Positions 51,722 through 61,228 of a stretch of 64,000 nt of DNA are shown here, piece after piece (within the stretch, counting starts at the first letter, position 1; each line of letters opens with the position of its first letter). The translations under genes were made by a program, and so were the position numbers. The stretch spans positions 16,015 through 80,014 of the forward strand of contig JAGXGB010000029.1 in assembly GCA_024636955.1 (NCBI GenBank). The letters run 5' to 3'. The DNA is from Bacteroidales bacterium (GTDB lineage Bacteria; Bacteroidota; Bacteroidia; Bacteroidales; Lentimicrobiaceae). The notes under the pieces were generated by a model that was not told the origin of the DNA, did not search any database, and worked only from the letters and a program-made list of their open reading frames with translations.

Positions 51722-53857
51722 ATGAAGGTTTACAAAACTAATGAATTAAGAAATGTCGTACTCATAGGAGGTGCCAAAACAGGTAAAACTACCCTTTCAG
51801 AGTCCATGTTGTTTGAAGGTGGCCTTATCAATAGGCGCGGAACAGTTGAGGATAAAAATACTACATCTGATTATCGCGAAATAGAGCTTGAGAGGCAAAA
51901 TTCAGTTGCATCTACAATAATGTATGTAGAGCATAAAGGCAATAAAATAAATTTTATCGATGCTCCCGGTTTCGATGATTTTATTGGTGAAGTAGTCGCA
52001 GCTCTTAATGTTTGTGACACTGCTTTGATGTTAGTAAATGGACAGAACGGTGTTGAAGTAGGCACGGAGATCACATGGAGGCAAACTGTTAAGGCTAAAA
52101 CTCCTGTTGTTTTTCTGGTAAATCATCTTGAGCATGAAAACTCTTCATTTGAAGAATCACTCCGTCAGCTCAAACAACAATTCGGAGGAAGCGTAGTTCC
52201 TATACAGTATCCTGTAAATGAAGGCATTGGCTTTAATGCAATAATTGATGTACTACAACAAAAAATGCTAAAATATCCTTCTGGTGGTGGAAAAGCTGAA
52301 GTGCTTGATATCCCTGCTGGTGAAGTTGACAGAGCTCAGGAAATGTTAGCATCACTCATTGAATCAGCTGCTGAGAATGACGAAGCACTAATGGAGAAAT
52401 TCTTTGAAGCTGGCACCCTCACTGAGGAAGAAATGATACGCGGGTTAAAGCTTGGAATTATTAGCCGTGGTATGTTCCCTGTGATGTGTGTTGGCGGAAA
52501 GCCTAATATTGGTGTTGACAGATTGCTTGATTTTATTGTAAGTTACCTGCCAGCTCCAAATGAAATGCCTGGGCGTAAAACTAAAGAAGGTAAGGAGCTA
52601 AAATTTAATCCTTCAGATCCAACATCAGCTTTAATCTTCAAAACATCAATAGAAGAGCATTTAGGAGAAATTTCTTTCTTCAAGGTTTATTCTGGTGAGA
52701 TTACTGAAGCTATGGACCTCGTAAACGGCATGAATGGTTCAAAAGAGCGCATTCCTCAATTATTTGCAGTTGCCGGTAAGAAGCGTGAAAAGATTGAGAA
52801 AGCTGTTGCAGGTGATATTGCTGCAACTATCAAACTTAAGAATAGCCGTACCAATACTACATTAAATGGTCAAAAAAATTCAGGTGATATTATTGAACCA
52901 ATTGAATTCCCATCACCGCGTATTACCATGGCGTTGAAGCCGAAAAATCAGAATGATGATGAGAAACTTGGTGCAGCATTAACTGAATTACAAAAAGTTG
53001 ATCCTACTATAACTATCGAGTATTCAAAGGAATTAAAGCAGATCATCATACGAGGTCAGGGTGAATTACATCTTAATATTGCTAAATGGCATCTTGAGAA
53101 TATTGAGAAAATTATGATTGAATATTATGCTCCTCGTATACCTTACCGTGAAACAATAACCAAATCTGCGAAAGCAATGTACCGCCACAAAAAGCAATCA
53201 GGTGGTTCAGGTCAATTTGGTGAGGTTCACATGTTGATTCAACCATACAGTGAAGATATGACTCCTCAGAAAGAATTCCCAATTCGCGGAACTGAAGAGC
53301 ATCAACTTTCATGGGGTGGTAAATTAGTATTCAACAACTGTATAGTTGGTGGTTCTATCGATGCACGCTTTCTACCAGCTATTCTGAAAGGAATTATGGA
53401 GAAGATGGAAGAAGGCCCTCTTACCGGATCTTATGCACGTGACATTACTGTAAATATATACGACGGTAAGATGCACCCTGTTGATTCAAATGAATTGGCA
53501 TTTAAATTAGCCGGCCGTCAGGCTTTTAAAGAAGCTTTTAAAAATGCCGGACCAAAGATCCTTGAGCCAATTTACGATGTTGAAGTTATTGTTCCTGCTG
53601 ACCGCATGGGTGACATCATGACTGACCTACAAGGCCGTCGTGCAGTTATCATGGGAATGGATAGTGAAGGTAATTATCAGAAGATTAAAGCTAAAGTTCC
53701 TTTAGCAGAAATGAACAGGTATTCTACTGCTCTAAGTTCCCTTACAAGTGGAAGTGGTGCTTACTCACTCAAGTTTGCTGATTACTCACAGGTACCAGGT
53801 GATGTACAGACTATATTGCTTAAAGCTTACGAAGAACAGGAAAAAGAAGAAGAATAG
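51722..53857 (+). CDS. EF-G2-like elongation factor with altered GTPase motifs
   Basis: This 711-residue protein has the five-domain EF-G layout: a P-loop GGAKTGKT (residues 16-23), domain II, the domain III/IV signature SGGSGQFGEVHMLIQP, and a C-terminal domain V (MGDIMTDLQGRRAVIMGM). The GTPase core departs from the norm. Switch II reads DAPGFDDF, with Phe84 in place of the catalytic His, and the G4 motif NKxD is NHLE (residues 134-137). This matches EF-G2 of Bacteroides thetaiotaomicron (BT2167 group), reported to translocate without GTP hydrolysis and to be carbon-starvation controlled. It should bind ribosomes. Confidence 0.85.
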   Translation: MKVYKTNELRNVVLIGGAKTGKTTLSESMLFEGGLINRRGTVEDKNTTSDYREIELERQNSVASTIMYVEHKGNKINFIDAPGFDDFIGEVVAALNVCDTALMLVNGQNGVEVGTEITWRQTVKAKTPVVFLVNHLEHENSSFEESLRQLKQQFGGSVVPIQYPVNEGIGFNAIIDVLQQKMLKYPSGGGKAEVLDIPAGEVDRAQEMLASLIESAAENDEALMEKFFEAGTLTEEEMIRGLKLGIISRGMFPVMCVGGKPNIGVDRLLDFIVSYLPAPNEMPGRKTKEGKELKFNPSDPTSALIFKTSIEEHLGEISFFKVYSGEITEAMDLVNGMNGSKERIPQLFAVAGKKREKIEKAVAGDIAATIKLKNSRTNTTLNGQKNSGDIIEPIEFPSPRITMALKPKNQNDDEKLGAALTELQKVDPTITIEYSKELKQIIIRGQGELHLNIAKWHLENIEKIMIEYYAPRIPYRETITKSAKAMYRHKKQSGGSGQFGEVHMLIQPYSEDMTPQKEFPIRGTEEHQLSWGGKLVFNNCIVGGSIDARFLPAILKGIMEKMEEGPLTGSYARDITVNIYDGKMHPVDSNELAFKLAGRQAFKEAFKNAGPKILEPIYDVEVIVPADRMGDIMTDLQGRRAVIMGMDSEGNYQKIKAKVPLAEMNRYSTALSSLTSGSGAYSLKFADYSQVPGDVQTILLKAYEEQEKEEE

Positions 53858-53908
53858 AGTTTTTTTCCTAAGCTTCATCAAGCTTCCACTTTTTAAATCG
53901 CAATTAAC

Positions 53909-53942
53909 AAATAGGAGGAAATCAATTGATTTCCTCCTATTT
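53909..53942. terminator. 34-bp perfect palindromic terminator
   Basis: AAATAGGAGGAAATCAA (53909-53925) is the exact inverse complement of 53926-53942. The right arm runs into TTTATTT. It sits between the convergent EF-G2 and GH30 genes and can serve both. Confidence 0.88.
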
Positions 53943-54120
53943 ATTTAGAAGTGTTCAGAGTGTGTAATCTAAGGATTCTACGTGTGCTTTCTGAGTGTTT
54001 TATGTGTTTCTCCAGAATTAGATCCAGCTTCAATTTAAAAAGGTTTATTCTTTGTTCTTTAATTCAAGCCTCTTTAAATAGAAATAATCAAGACTGTTAT
54101 GACACTGAAACCTATAATTT

Positions 54121-55599
54121 TTACCACACTATTGTTACTACTGATTTAGCAGTAAGAGTGTATGCCATGTTTTTCTTATTCTGCTTAATACTAAAAACTA
54201 TATTCTCACTGCTACTATTAACTGCTACCAGAACTTTTGTCCCATCCGTATTCTGGAAACTAACTGCATCAATATTATTAAGACCCTGTGGTAGCAAGGT
54301 TGAAATTCGAACAGCTCCGGGCCTAACAAATTTAGTGAAATGCGCAAGTGCATAGTATTCCACATTTTTAGTTACAACACCTGAACCTGAGTTAATAGTA
54401 ACTACTCCCCTACAGTTATCACAACCATTATTCTTTGGGCCGTCATTTTCATCTAGCGCCAAATTCCATAGTAAAGCATTCTTTGACCAGTTCTTTGCAG
54501 TACCTATAAAAATATTCTGCATGTTCCACATCAAGTTTTCAGAGAAATCGGTTGCCCATCTACCGCCTGATATTTCAGTGAAATATAGTCCTTTGTCAGG
54601 ATGTGCATTATGTACTGTTGTCATAGCACTTACGGTTCCACCATAAGCATGAAAAGCAGAACCGGCAACATATTGTTTAGCTTCCGGATCATTCAAAATG
54701 GTGATTGGATAGTCAGGCCTGTCCCAGTTATGGTCATAAGTTATTATCTTGGTGTCAAGTCCTGCAGCTTGTAGTTTTGGACCCAAATGGTCTTTAATAA
54801 AATTAAGTTGTTCACCTGGCTGCATGTCCATACATGGGTAAGAAGCTGTTGAATGCAATGGTTCATTCTGTGGTGTTACTGCATCAATTCTTAACCCTTC
54901 TTGTCCCATCTGTTGGATGTACTTAACGAAGTAATCAGCATACACACTATAGGAGTCTGTGCGGAGACTTCCACCCACCATACTTTTGTTTGTTTTCATC
55001 CAGGCAGGAGCGCTCCACGGTGAACCCAAATAAGTCATCTCCGGGTATATAGCAAGAATTTCCTTTGCCATAGGGATTACATCAAGCGTATCCTGTGAAA
55101 GACTAAAGTTTTGCAGTTCAAAATCTGTTTGACCAGCTGGTGGGTCACTATAACTAAAGTTAGATAGCGAGAAATCAGATGCCCCCATTGTTAAACGCAG
55201 GTATGAAATACCTATACCTGTTTCAGGATCAAACAAGTCCCTCAGGAGCGTATTTCTTGCTCCATTGCTCATTTCCCTTTTCAATAGATATGCGGATGAG
55301 CCCGTGAGAGCAGCACCATAACCTTCAATCGTTTGAAATGTTACGGAAGTATCAACTGTAATAACTGGCCAGCTACCTGTTGCTACAGGCTTAATACTGA
55401 TATCATGTTCTTTCGAGAACAGTTTTAATTGATCACCCCGGGTAAGATATACGCTTGCGACAACAGTGTCTTTAGGCACCACAGGAGGATCATCAGGAAT
55501 GTCTTCCTTTCCTTCGCAGCCCGAGATTGCTATGAGTGATAATAGTCCAATGAGAATTAGTCTGTTAGTTAGTATATGGTTGATAAGAGTGTTCATCAC
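54121..55599 (-). CDS. GH30 family glycosidase lipoprotein (beta-glucosidase or beta-1,6-glucanase)
   Basis: This 492-residue lipoprotein (LIAISGC, Cys28, then EGKED, a surface-export pattern) has a GH30 (beta/alpha)8 barrel. FQTIEGYGAALTGSSA leads in, the acid/base Glu246 is in AVTPQNEP, and the nucleophile Glu342 is in YFTEISGGRW. A beta side domain forms the C terminus (TDGTKVLVAVNSSSENI). GH30 enzymes of this shape act on beta-1,6- or beta-1,3-glucosyl bonds or glucosylceramide. In this locus with GH16, removing beta-1,6 branches of laminarin is the best guess. It is the last gene of the minus-strand locus, after a terminator-like hairpin. Confidence 0.9.
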   Translation of the reverse strand: MMNTLINHILTNRLILIGLLSLIAISGCEGKEDIPDDPPVVPKDTVVASVYLTRGDQLKLFSKEHDISIKPVATGSWPVITVDTSVTFQTIEGYGAALTGSSAYLLKREMSNGARNTLLRDLFDPETGIGISYLRLTMGASDFSLSNFSYSDPPAGQTDFELQNFSLSQDTLDVIPMAKEILAIYPEMTYLGSPWSAPAWMKTNKSMVGGSLRTDSYSVYADYFVKYIQQMGQEGLRIDAVTPQNEPLHSTASYPCMDMQPGEQLNFIKDHLGPKLQAAGLDTKIITYDHNWDRPDYPITILNDPEAKQYVAGSAFHAYGGTVSAMTTVHNAHPDKGLYFTEISGGRWATDFSENLMWNMQNIFIGTAKNWSKNALLWNLALDENDGPKNNGCDNCRGVVTINSGSGVVTKNVEYYALAHFTKFVRPGAVRISTLLPQGLNNIDAVSFQNTDGTKVLVAVNSSSENIVFSIKQNKKNMAYTLTAKSVVTIVW

Positions 55600-55698
55600 T
55601 AAATTTTTTGATTGATTTATAATTATGTCAATTTAACTGCAGCAATAAGACTAACAATATAAAGTGACTAATCTTTTTAATAAAATTCACTCTTTGGA

Positions 55699-55744
55699 AA
55701 AGAAAAAAGGTTATTTCAGGATCTGATAATAACCCTTTTTCTTT
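55699..55744 (-). terminator. Hairpin between SusD and GH30
   Basis: The arms 55699-55715 and 55728-55744 pair at 16 of 17 positions around a 12-nt loop and end in poly-T/poly-A on both strands. It may reduce GH30 transcription relative to SusCD. Confidence 0.75.
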
Positions 55745-55816
55745 AACTGTCTGAAACTGTTATTATTGCTTATTAATCTCTATTATTTCATAATCTGAAA
55801 AGACGGTGAATAATGG

Positions 55817-57283
55817 TTAGTAGCCAGGGTTTTGTAAGAGATTAGCATTATTGTCCAATTCACTCTGAGGAATAGGCCATACAAGCTTGTTTTCATTAAC
55901 CGGGTATGTTATTGAACCTTGAGGTCCTTCTACATTACTCATAACTTCTATTGCCCTACCCGTTCTCTTAAGATCAAACCACCTATGCCCTTCAAAAGCA
56001 AGCTCCAACCTGCGTTCCAATTCAATAGCCAATCGCATTTGTTCCTGAGTTGTTGCATCAGTATCAGGCAAATCAACACGTGAACGGATTTCATTAACCA
56101 AATCTGCTGCACCTGTAACATCTCCTTGCTCGTTTAATGCCTGGGCTTTTAAGAGCATAATATCGGAAAGACGAAGGAATATATAGTTTTGTGGACTAGG
56201 ACTCGAGATGTCACGATACTTATTAATAAATGGAAACTCTGATTGTGGCCAATAAGGATCACCCCACTTTCCTGAAACATCTTGAAAATCCAAAGTAGCA
56301 TTCTTCCTTATCATGTCGCCTTCCTGATCAAAAGCAGCAACGAGGTCGTGAGAAGGAGTATTAAACTTCTTCCAATCTACACCCCTAAACATGCTAGCGC
56401 CCCAGTTTCCTGATGAAGATGTCCCTTCATAATTAATCTCAAAAATAGCTTCTGAAGAGTTTTCATTCATGCCATTCCATAGATCATCATAATTTTCCAA
56501 TAAACTATAAGACCCATTAATTACAGCATCAGCATATTGTATCACTTTATCCCATTCTTTTGGCTCCTTAGTAGCATATACTTTGGCAAGTACTGCATTA
56601 ACAACACCAGTAGTTACATAACCTTTGTCGGGACCAGTTGATGGAACAGTACCTAAAGCATATTCAAGGTCTTTTATGATCTGATCATAGACTTCATCAA
56701 CAGTTGCCCTGGCAGGGAACATTTGTGGGTATATAACAGGCAACAATTCAGCACTTACAGTAGTAATTTCCTTTAATTGAAGTGGAACAGCTCCCCACAA
56801 CTGCACAAGTTGTAAGTAATGAAAAGCTCTTATGAAAGAAGCTTCTCCTTTTATCTCACCTTTGCGTTGATCAGTAAATCCTGCTTCTTCAATCTCAAAA
56901 ACGTTATTTATGATAATGTTAGCTTTCCCTATTGCTCCATAAAGATATGCCCAATCACGACTAACATTTGAATTTGTAGCGTCAATGCGCATTTCATCTA
57001 TTTGAAAATTTGCGGGATTATCTGCACCTGCGTATGCATCATCTGATTGTGCGTCACCATTTACAAAATAATCTAGCTCCCAGTATTCATTTCTGAAATC
57101 ACTGTAAACTCCACCTAATGCGGCTTCGAATTGCGCAGCGGTCTCATATATCACTGTGTCATTTACATCGCCCTTGTTAACAGAAACAGGTTGTGAAAGT
57201 GGTTCCAGATCCAGGAAGTCCTCACATGCATAAAATGGCAGTAACCATAATGCCATCAAGAGAATATTTATATATCGTTTCAT
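55817..57283 (-). CDS. SusD-like glycan-binding lipoprotein (second locus)
   Basis: This 488-residue lipoprotein (LWLLPFYACEDFLDLEPLSQ) has SusD helical segments (IKGEASFIRAFHYLQLVQLWG, RKGEI) and the C-terminal signature IELERRLELAFEGHRWFDLKRTG, then LVWPIPQSELDNN...NPGY. It is 12 bp after the second SusC and pairs with it. It would sit on the outer face and deliver oligosaccharide. Confidence 0.95.
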   Translation of the reverse strand: MKRYINILLMALWLLPFYACEDFLDLEPLSQPVSVNKGDVNDTVIYETAAQFEAALGGVYSDFRNEYWELDYFVNGDAQSDDAYAGADNPANFQIDEMRIDATNSNVSRDWAYLYGAIGKANIIINNVFEIEEAGFTDQRKGEIKGEASFIRAFHYLQLVQLWGAVPLQLKEITTVSAELLPVIYPQMFPARATVDEVYDQIIKDLEYALGTVPSTGPDKGYVTTGVVNAVLAKVYATKEPKEWDKVIQYADAVINGSYSLLENYDDLWNGMNENSSEAIFEINYEGTSSSGNWGASMFRGVDWKKFNTPSHDLVAAFDQEGDMIRKNATLDFQDVSGKWGDPYWPQSEFPFINKYRDISSPSPQNYIFLRLSDIMLLKAQALNEQGDVTGAADLVNEIRSRVDLPDTDATTQEQMRLAIELERRLELAFEGHRWFDLKRTGRAIEVMSNVEGPQGSITYPVNENKLVWPIPQSELDNNANLLQNPGY

Positions 57284-57295
57284 GATCTTATACCT

Positions 57296-60226
57296 TTAGA
57301 ATTGTACATTTATACCAACAATTACAGTGCGGGATTGCGGATATGTTCCATAATCAAACCCTGTTTCAATTGCATTATTTCCATATTGACTAACTTCAGG
57401 ATCAAATCCAGTGTAGTCAGTAAGTGTCAACAAGTTCTGTCCGGTTACATAAAGCGACAAGAGCTTGAATACCCTGTGGTTTTCCAATAGCCTATAAGCC
57501 AATGTAATTGACTTTAATCTAACATAAGACCCATCCTCTACAAATCTGCTTGAGTTTCTAACATTACTGGTATTACCCCCCCCAATTGCTCTAGGTATGT
57601 CAGTAATAGTATTTTCTGGAGTCCATCTTCTTAATACATCTATAGATTGGTTCTTACTATCAAACATACCCTCCAGGTCAATTCGTGTAGAATTAAACAC
57701 TTCATTTCCGTAGCTTCCCTGCAGGAAAAAACTAAAGTCAAACTTCTTATAATTGAAGGTATTTGTAATTCCAAAAATGAAATCAGGCATTCCCGATCCA
57801 ATAATTGTACGATCACCTGGGTCTAATATCCCATTTTGATTAATATCCCTGTATGTAATATCGCCGGTTTCGGGATTTACACCATCAGAAATATATCCAA
57901 AGAAGGTACCAAGTCCAACTCCTTCTCTAAGGATAACGCCTGATTCATTGTTGCTGTATACATGTCCGAAAGAATATATCTTCGTATAATTTAGAGATGT
58001 TACTTCGTTTTTATTAAATGACATATTCAAATCTGTAGACCATTTGAATGTTTTTACTGTATTCATGCTACTAATACTGAATTCAAGACCTCTGTTCTCA
58101 ATTTCTCCGGCATTTGTAATAATTACCGATGGTGAAAGTGAAGTTTGTAGCTGAACTGGAAGAATTACATCTTTTGATTTTTTCAAATAGGTGTCAAAGG
58201 CAAGAACTACTCTTCCCCTTAATATAGTAAGGTCAAATCCGAGATTTGTCTGCTCTGTTGTTTCCCACTTCAGATCGGGATTTCCGTATGATGTATTGAC
58301 GATTGAGGGACCAGAAGCAGGGTTTGTTGGAGGTCTTCTTACAAAACTAATTCCTCCTACATTCGAATAATTACTTATACCTTCAACATTACCTGTGATA
58401 CCCCAGCCAGCCCTTAGTTTCAAATCATCAATGAATGTAGCACCCTGCATAAAGGGTTCTGAAGATATACGCCATGCAACAGAAGCCGATGGCATATTTC
58501 CCCAGGGGTTACTCAATTTTGAAGTTCCATCTACCCGGTAGTTAGCAAGGAAGTAATATTTACCAGCATAATTATATGTAACCCGGCCCATGAATGAAGC
58601 CATTGACCACTCTTGTATATTAGTGGTTGCTGTTTGAATAACATTTGCTGCATTAATGGTTTGCACACCATAGTCAATGTTATAGTCAGTACCTTCCATG
58701 TATGAGTTTTCCCATCTGAATTTCTCTGCACTGCTACCAGCCATAACAGTAAAATTATGTTCTCCAAAAGAACGAGAATAATCAAGTGTATGATCAAACA
58801 ACCACTTGAAAGAATTATCCCGTGAAGCTCTCCCAATACCGTTTTGCTGCCTGCCAAACACGGTTCTCACAGGATCAAGGAAATAATCCCACTGATGGTT
58901 ATTCATGTCAACTCCAAATTTAGGCCTGTAATATAAACCTTCTATTATTCGGGCTTCAACACTAACACTTCCTGTAATTAACCGGTCAGTATTCTTTTGG
59001 TCAGGGCCCTCCATATAAGCTACAGGGTTTTCCCATGATGGCTGAAAAGGATTTGGATCAAACCATCCGGCCTGATTAGGATCATCACTATATATCGAGA
59101 GAAAAGGAGGGGTGTTGAGCGCACTCATTATTACCCCTCCCCTTCCGGAGCTTAAATTGTCAGGTGTATCTTTAGAGTTAAATTGACCTACCGACATACT
59201 GGTACTCATCTTCAACCATGGCCTGAGTTCATTATCAAGGTTAAGCCTAACTGAAAACCTCTCAAAATTTGCTGGTCTAACTATCCCATCTTCTGCAAGG
59301 TAATTTCCTGAAACATAGTATCTGTTTTTACTGTCACCTCCACTAACCGAAAGTTGATATGACTGCGTTTGGCCTGTTTCAAAGATCTCATCACTCCAAT
59401 TTGTATATCCTGTTTCTGACGGATCAATACTATTTGGTGATATCTCATTCATTAGGTCACGATATTGTTTGGTAGAAAGCACTTCGATCGGCTTTCTTAA
59501 ATCTGACATACCATAGTATGTATTAAAGCTTATAAGTGGTTGATTATCCACTCCTCTTTTTGTCGTGATAATAACCACACCGTTTGCACCTCTTGAACCA
59601 TAAATAGCAGCAGATGTCGCATCTTTTAATACAGTCATACTTTCAATATCATTAGGGTTTAATCCCCTGATATCAGCACCTAAAATTCCGTCTACAACAT
59701 AAAGAGGGTCGTTTGATGATAATACAGAAGTCGCTCCTCTCACTCGTACACTCATAGAAGCGCCAGGTTTTCCTGAATTCTGCACAACCTGAACACCAGC
59801 AGCCTTCCCTTGCAATGCCTGAGCTGCAGAAACTATTGGTCGTTCACGTATTGATTCTTCATCAACAACAACTACTGCCGTGCTAACATCTCTTTTTAAC
59901 TGGGTACCATATCCAATAACTACAACTTCATTCAATTCAGTAAGTTCCTCTTCGAGCACAACATTGATGACATTTTGCGCCCCTATAGCTATCTCCTGAA
60001 ACGTAAAACCTACGAAGCTGAAGCGCAAAGTTCCCTGTGAAGCATTAAGACTAAACTTCCCGTCAAGATCAGTTATAGCCCCGGTATTAGTACCAACAAG
60101 CAATACTGTAACACCGGGAATTCCGGCGCCGGTATTATCAGTCACTGTTCCTGTAATTACTCTGCCCTGTGAGAAAGCAAGAAGAGTAAACAGTGACAAG
60201 AATAAAAGAGTAATTATCTTTTTCAT
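57296..60226 (-). CDS. SusC-like TonB-dependent transporter (second locus)
   Basis: This 976-residue protein begins MKKIITLLFLSLFTLLAFSQ. The longer frame from GTG 60292 adds 22 residues before the signal peptide and is rejected. The CarboxypepD_reg-like domain is RVITGTVTDNTGAGIPGVTV. The plug includes VVIGYGTQLKRDVSTAV and SMTVLKDATSAAIYGSRGANGVVIITTK. The barrel closes with VIVGINVQF. It is a second, divergent copy relative to the transporter at 45814, so the two probably import different oligosaccharides. Confidence 0.94.
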   Translation of the reverse strand: MKKIITLLFLSLFTLLAFSQGRVITGTVTDNTGAGIPGVTVLLVGTNTGAITDLDGKFSLNASQGTLRFSFVGFTFQEIAIGAQNVINVVLEEELTELNEVVVIGYGTQLKRDVSTAVVVVDEESIRERPIVSAAQALQGKAAGVQVVQNSGKPGASMSVRVRGATSVLSSNDPLYVVDGILGADIRGLNPNDIESMTVLKDATSAAIYGSRGANGVVIITTKRGVDNQPLISFNTYYGMSDLRKPIEVLSTKQYRDLMNEISPNSIDPSETGYTNWSDEIFETGQTQSYQLSVSGGDSKNRYYVSGNYLAEDGIVRPANFERFSVRLNLDNELRPWLKMSTSMSVGQFNSKDTPDNLSSGRGGVIMSALNTPPFLSIYSDDPNQAGWFDPNPFQPSWENPVAYMEGPDQKNTDRLITGSVSVEARIIEGLYYRPKFGVDMNNHQWDYFLDPVRTVFGRQQNGIGRASRDNSFKWLFDHTLDYSRSFGEHNFTVMAGSSAEKFRWENSYMEGTDYNIDYGVQTINAANVIQTATTNIQEWSMASFMGRVTYNYAGKYYFLANYRVDGTSKLSNPWGNMPSASVAWRISSEPFMQGATFIDDLKLRAGWGITGNVEGISNYSNVGGISFVRRPPTNPASGPSIVNTSYGNPDLKWETTEQTNLGFDLTILRGRVVLAFDTYLKKSKDVILPVQLQTSLSPSVIITNAGEIENRGLEFSISSMNTVKTFKWSTDLNMSFNKNEVTSLNYTKIYSFGHVYSNNESGVILREGVGLGTFFGYISDGVNPETGDITYRDINQNGILDPGDRTIIGSGMPDFIFGITNTFNYKKFDFSFFLQGSYGNEVFNSTRIDLEGMFDSKNQSIDVLRRWTPENTITDIPRAIGGGNTSNVRNSSRFVEDGSYVRLKSITLAYRLLENHRVFKLLSLYVTGQNLLTLTDYTGFDPEVSQYGNNAIETGFDYGTYPQSRTVIVGINVQF

Positions 60227-60346
60227 AGTTTTGTTTGTTTGTTTTGCTAATAAAATAAACATTATTGATACTAAACTACCGGCCTCATACACTCAACATA
60301 AATTAATCTGATAACCTGATGCGAGATGCGTTTTGAAGCTAATAGC

Positions 60347-61144
60347 CTATTTTGAGTCTTCATTTTTATAAACTCTCACATAATCCACTTCCATTCTGGC
60401 AATTGAAAGTCCCGGTTCTATGCCATTTTTAAGTTCATTTGTTTCAAACTCCGGATAACTGCCAAAGTTGCCTCCCATAGCAATGTTCATGATTATGAAC
60501 TGAGGCTTATCAAATGGCCAGGTATCTTTATCCTTTATCGCAGGTTGATAAGTATAATAAACATTTCTATCAACGCTGAATTCAATTTTATCCTTAGTCC
60601 AGTTTGCTTCATATAAGTGAAATTCAGTGTTATAGTCAGGTACATCAATGTAACCAAGGTTTATCGTATTACCATGACTTGAAGTAGTATGCATAGCAGC
60701 CTGAACCACGCCTGGCTTCCTACCCACATGCTCCATAACATCTATTTCCCCACCTTCGGGCCAACCAACTTCATCAATATTCTGTGCAAGCATCCATAAT
60801 GCAGGCCATGTACCAATTCCCGCAGGTAACTTAGCCCTGAATATAATTCTTCCATAAGTAAAGCTAAACTTATCCTTGCTTATTAATCTGGCCGAAGTCC
60901 ATTCGTCATCCTTTTTATGGGCTTCAATAATAAGGACACCATTTTCCTGACGAGAGTTTGCCAGATGATCAGTGTAATTTTGGATCTCATTGTTACCATA
61001 TCCTGTTGCTCCAAGATTATAAGACCAATGATTAGAATCTGGAGCACCATTACCATTAAATTCATCACTCCAAATAAGGCTACTTTCTTGTGAAAAACAG
61101 CTTCCACAAATCAGAAACATAGATAAAAATGAGACTATTTTCAT
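60347..61144 (-). CDS. GH16 beta-1,3-glucanase, single-domain
   Basis: This 265-residue protein has a signal peptide (ending GSCFSQ; the lipobox is poor, so the export type is unsure) and one GH16 domain. Key sequences are WSDEFNGNGAPD, TWPALWMLAQ, and the catalytic loop GGEIDVMEHVG with Glu133 and Glu138, ending MEVDYVRVYKN. It belongs to the same laminarinase group as the enzyme at 44612 but lacks its N-terminal domain, so it may be periplasmic. It lies between the PKD surface protein and SusC, downstream of a hairpin. Confidence 0.92.
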   Translation of the reverse strand: MKIVSFLSMFLICGSCFSQESSLIWSDEFNGNGAPDSNHWSYNLGATGYGNNEIQNYTDHLANSRQENGVLIIEAHKKDDEWTSARLISKDKFSFTYGRIIFRAKLPAGIGTWPALWMLAQNIDEVGWPEGGEIDVMEHVGRKPGVVQAAMHTTSSHGNTINLGYIDVPDYNTEFHLYEANWTKDKIEFSVDRNVYYTYQPAIKDKDTWPFDKPQFIIMNIAMGGNFGSYPEFETNELKNGIEPGLSIARMEVDYVRVYKNEDSK

Positions 61145-61160
61145 GGTATTTTATTTAATT

Positions 61161-61208
61161 AAAAGGTCAAGAGCGAGAATTTCTTAAAAATCTCACTCCT
61201 GACCTTTT
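61161..61208 (-). terminator. Terminator-like hairpin between PKD protein and GH16
   Basis: AAAAGGTCA (61161-61169) pairs with TGACCTTTT (61200-61208), with inner GAGA/TCTC pairing. On the minus strand it ends in TTTT. It would make expression of the PKD protein exceed that of the genes behind it. Confidence 0.7.
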
Positions 61209-61228
61209 CGATAAATAAATCTAAATTA

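Noticed and set aside
60227..60292. Longer SusC start at GTG 60292
   Set aside because: It would add 22 residues before an otherwise standard signal peptide; ATG at 60226 is the natural start.
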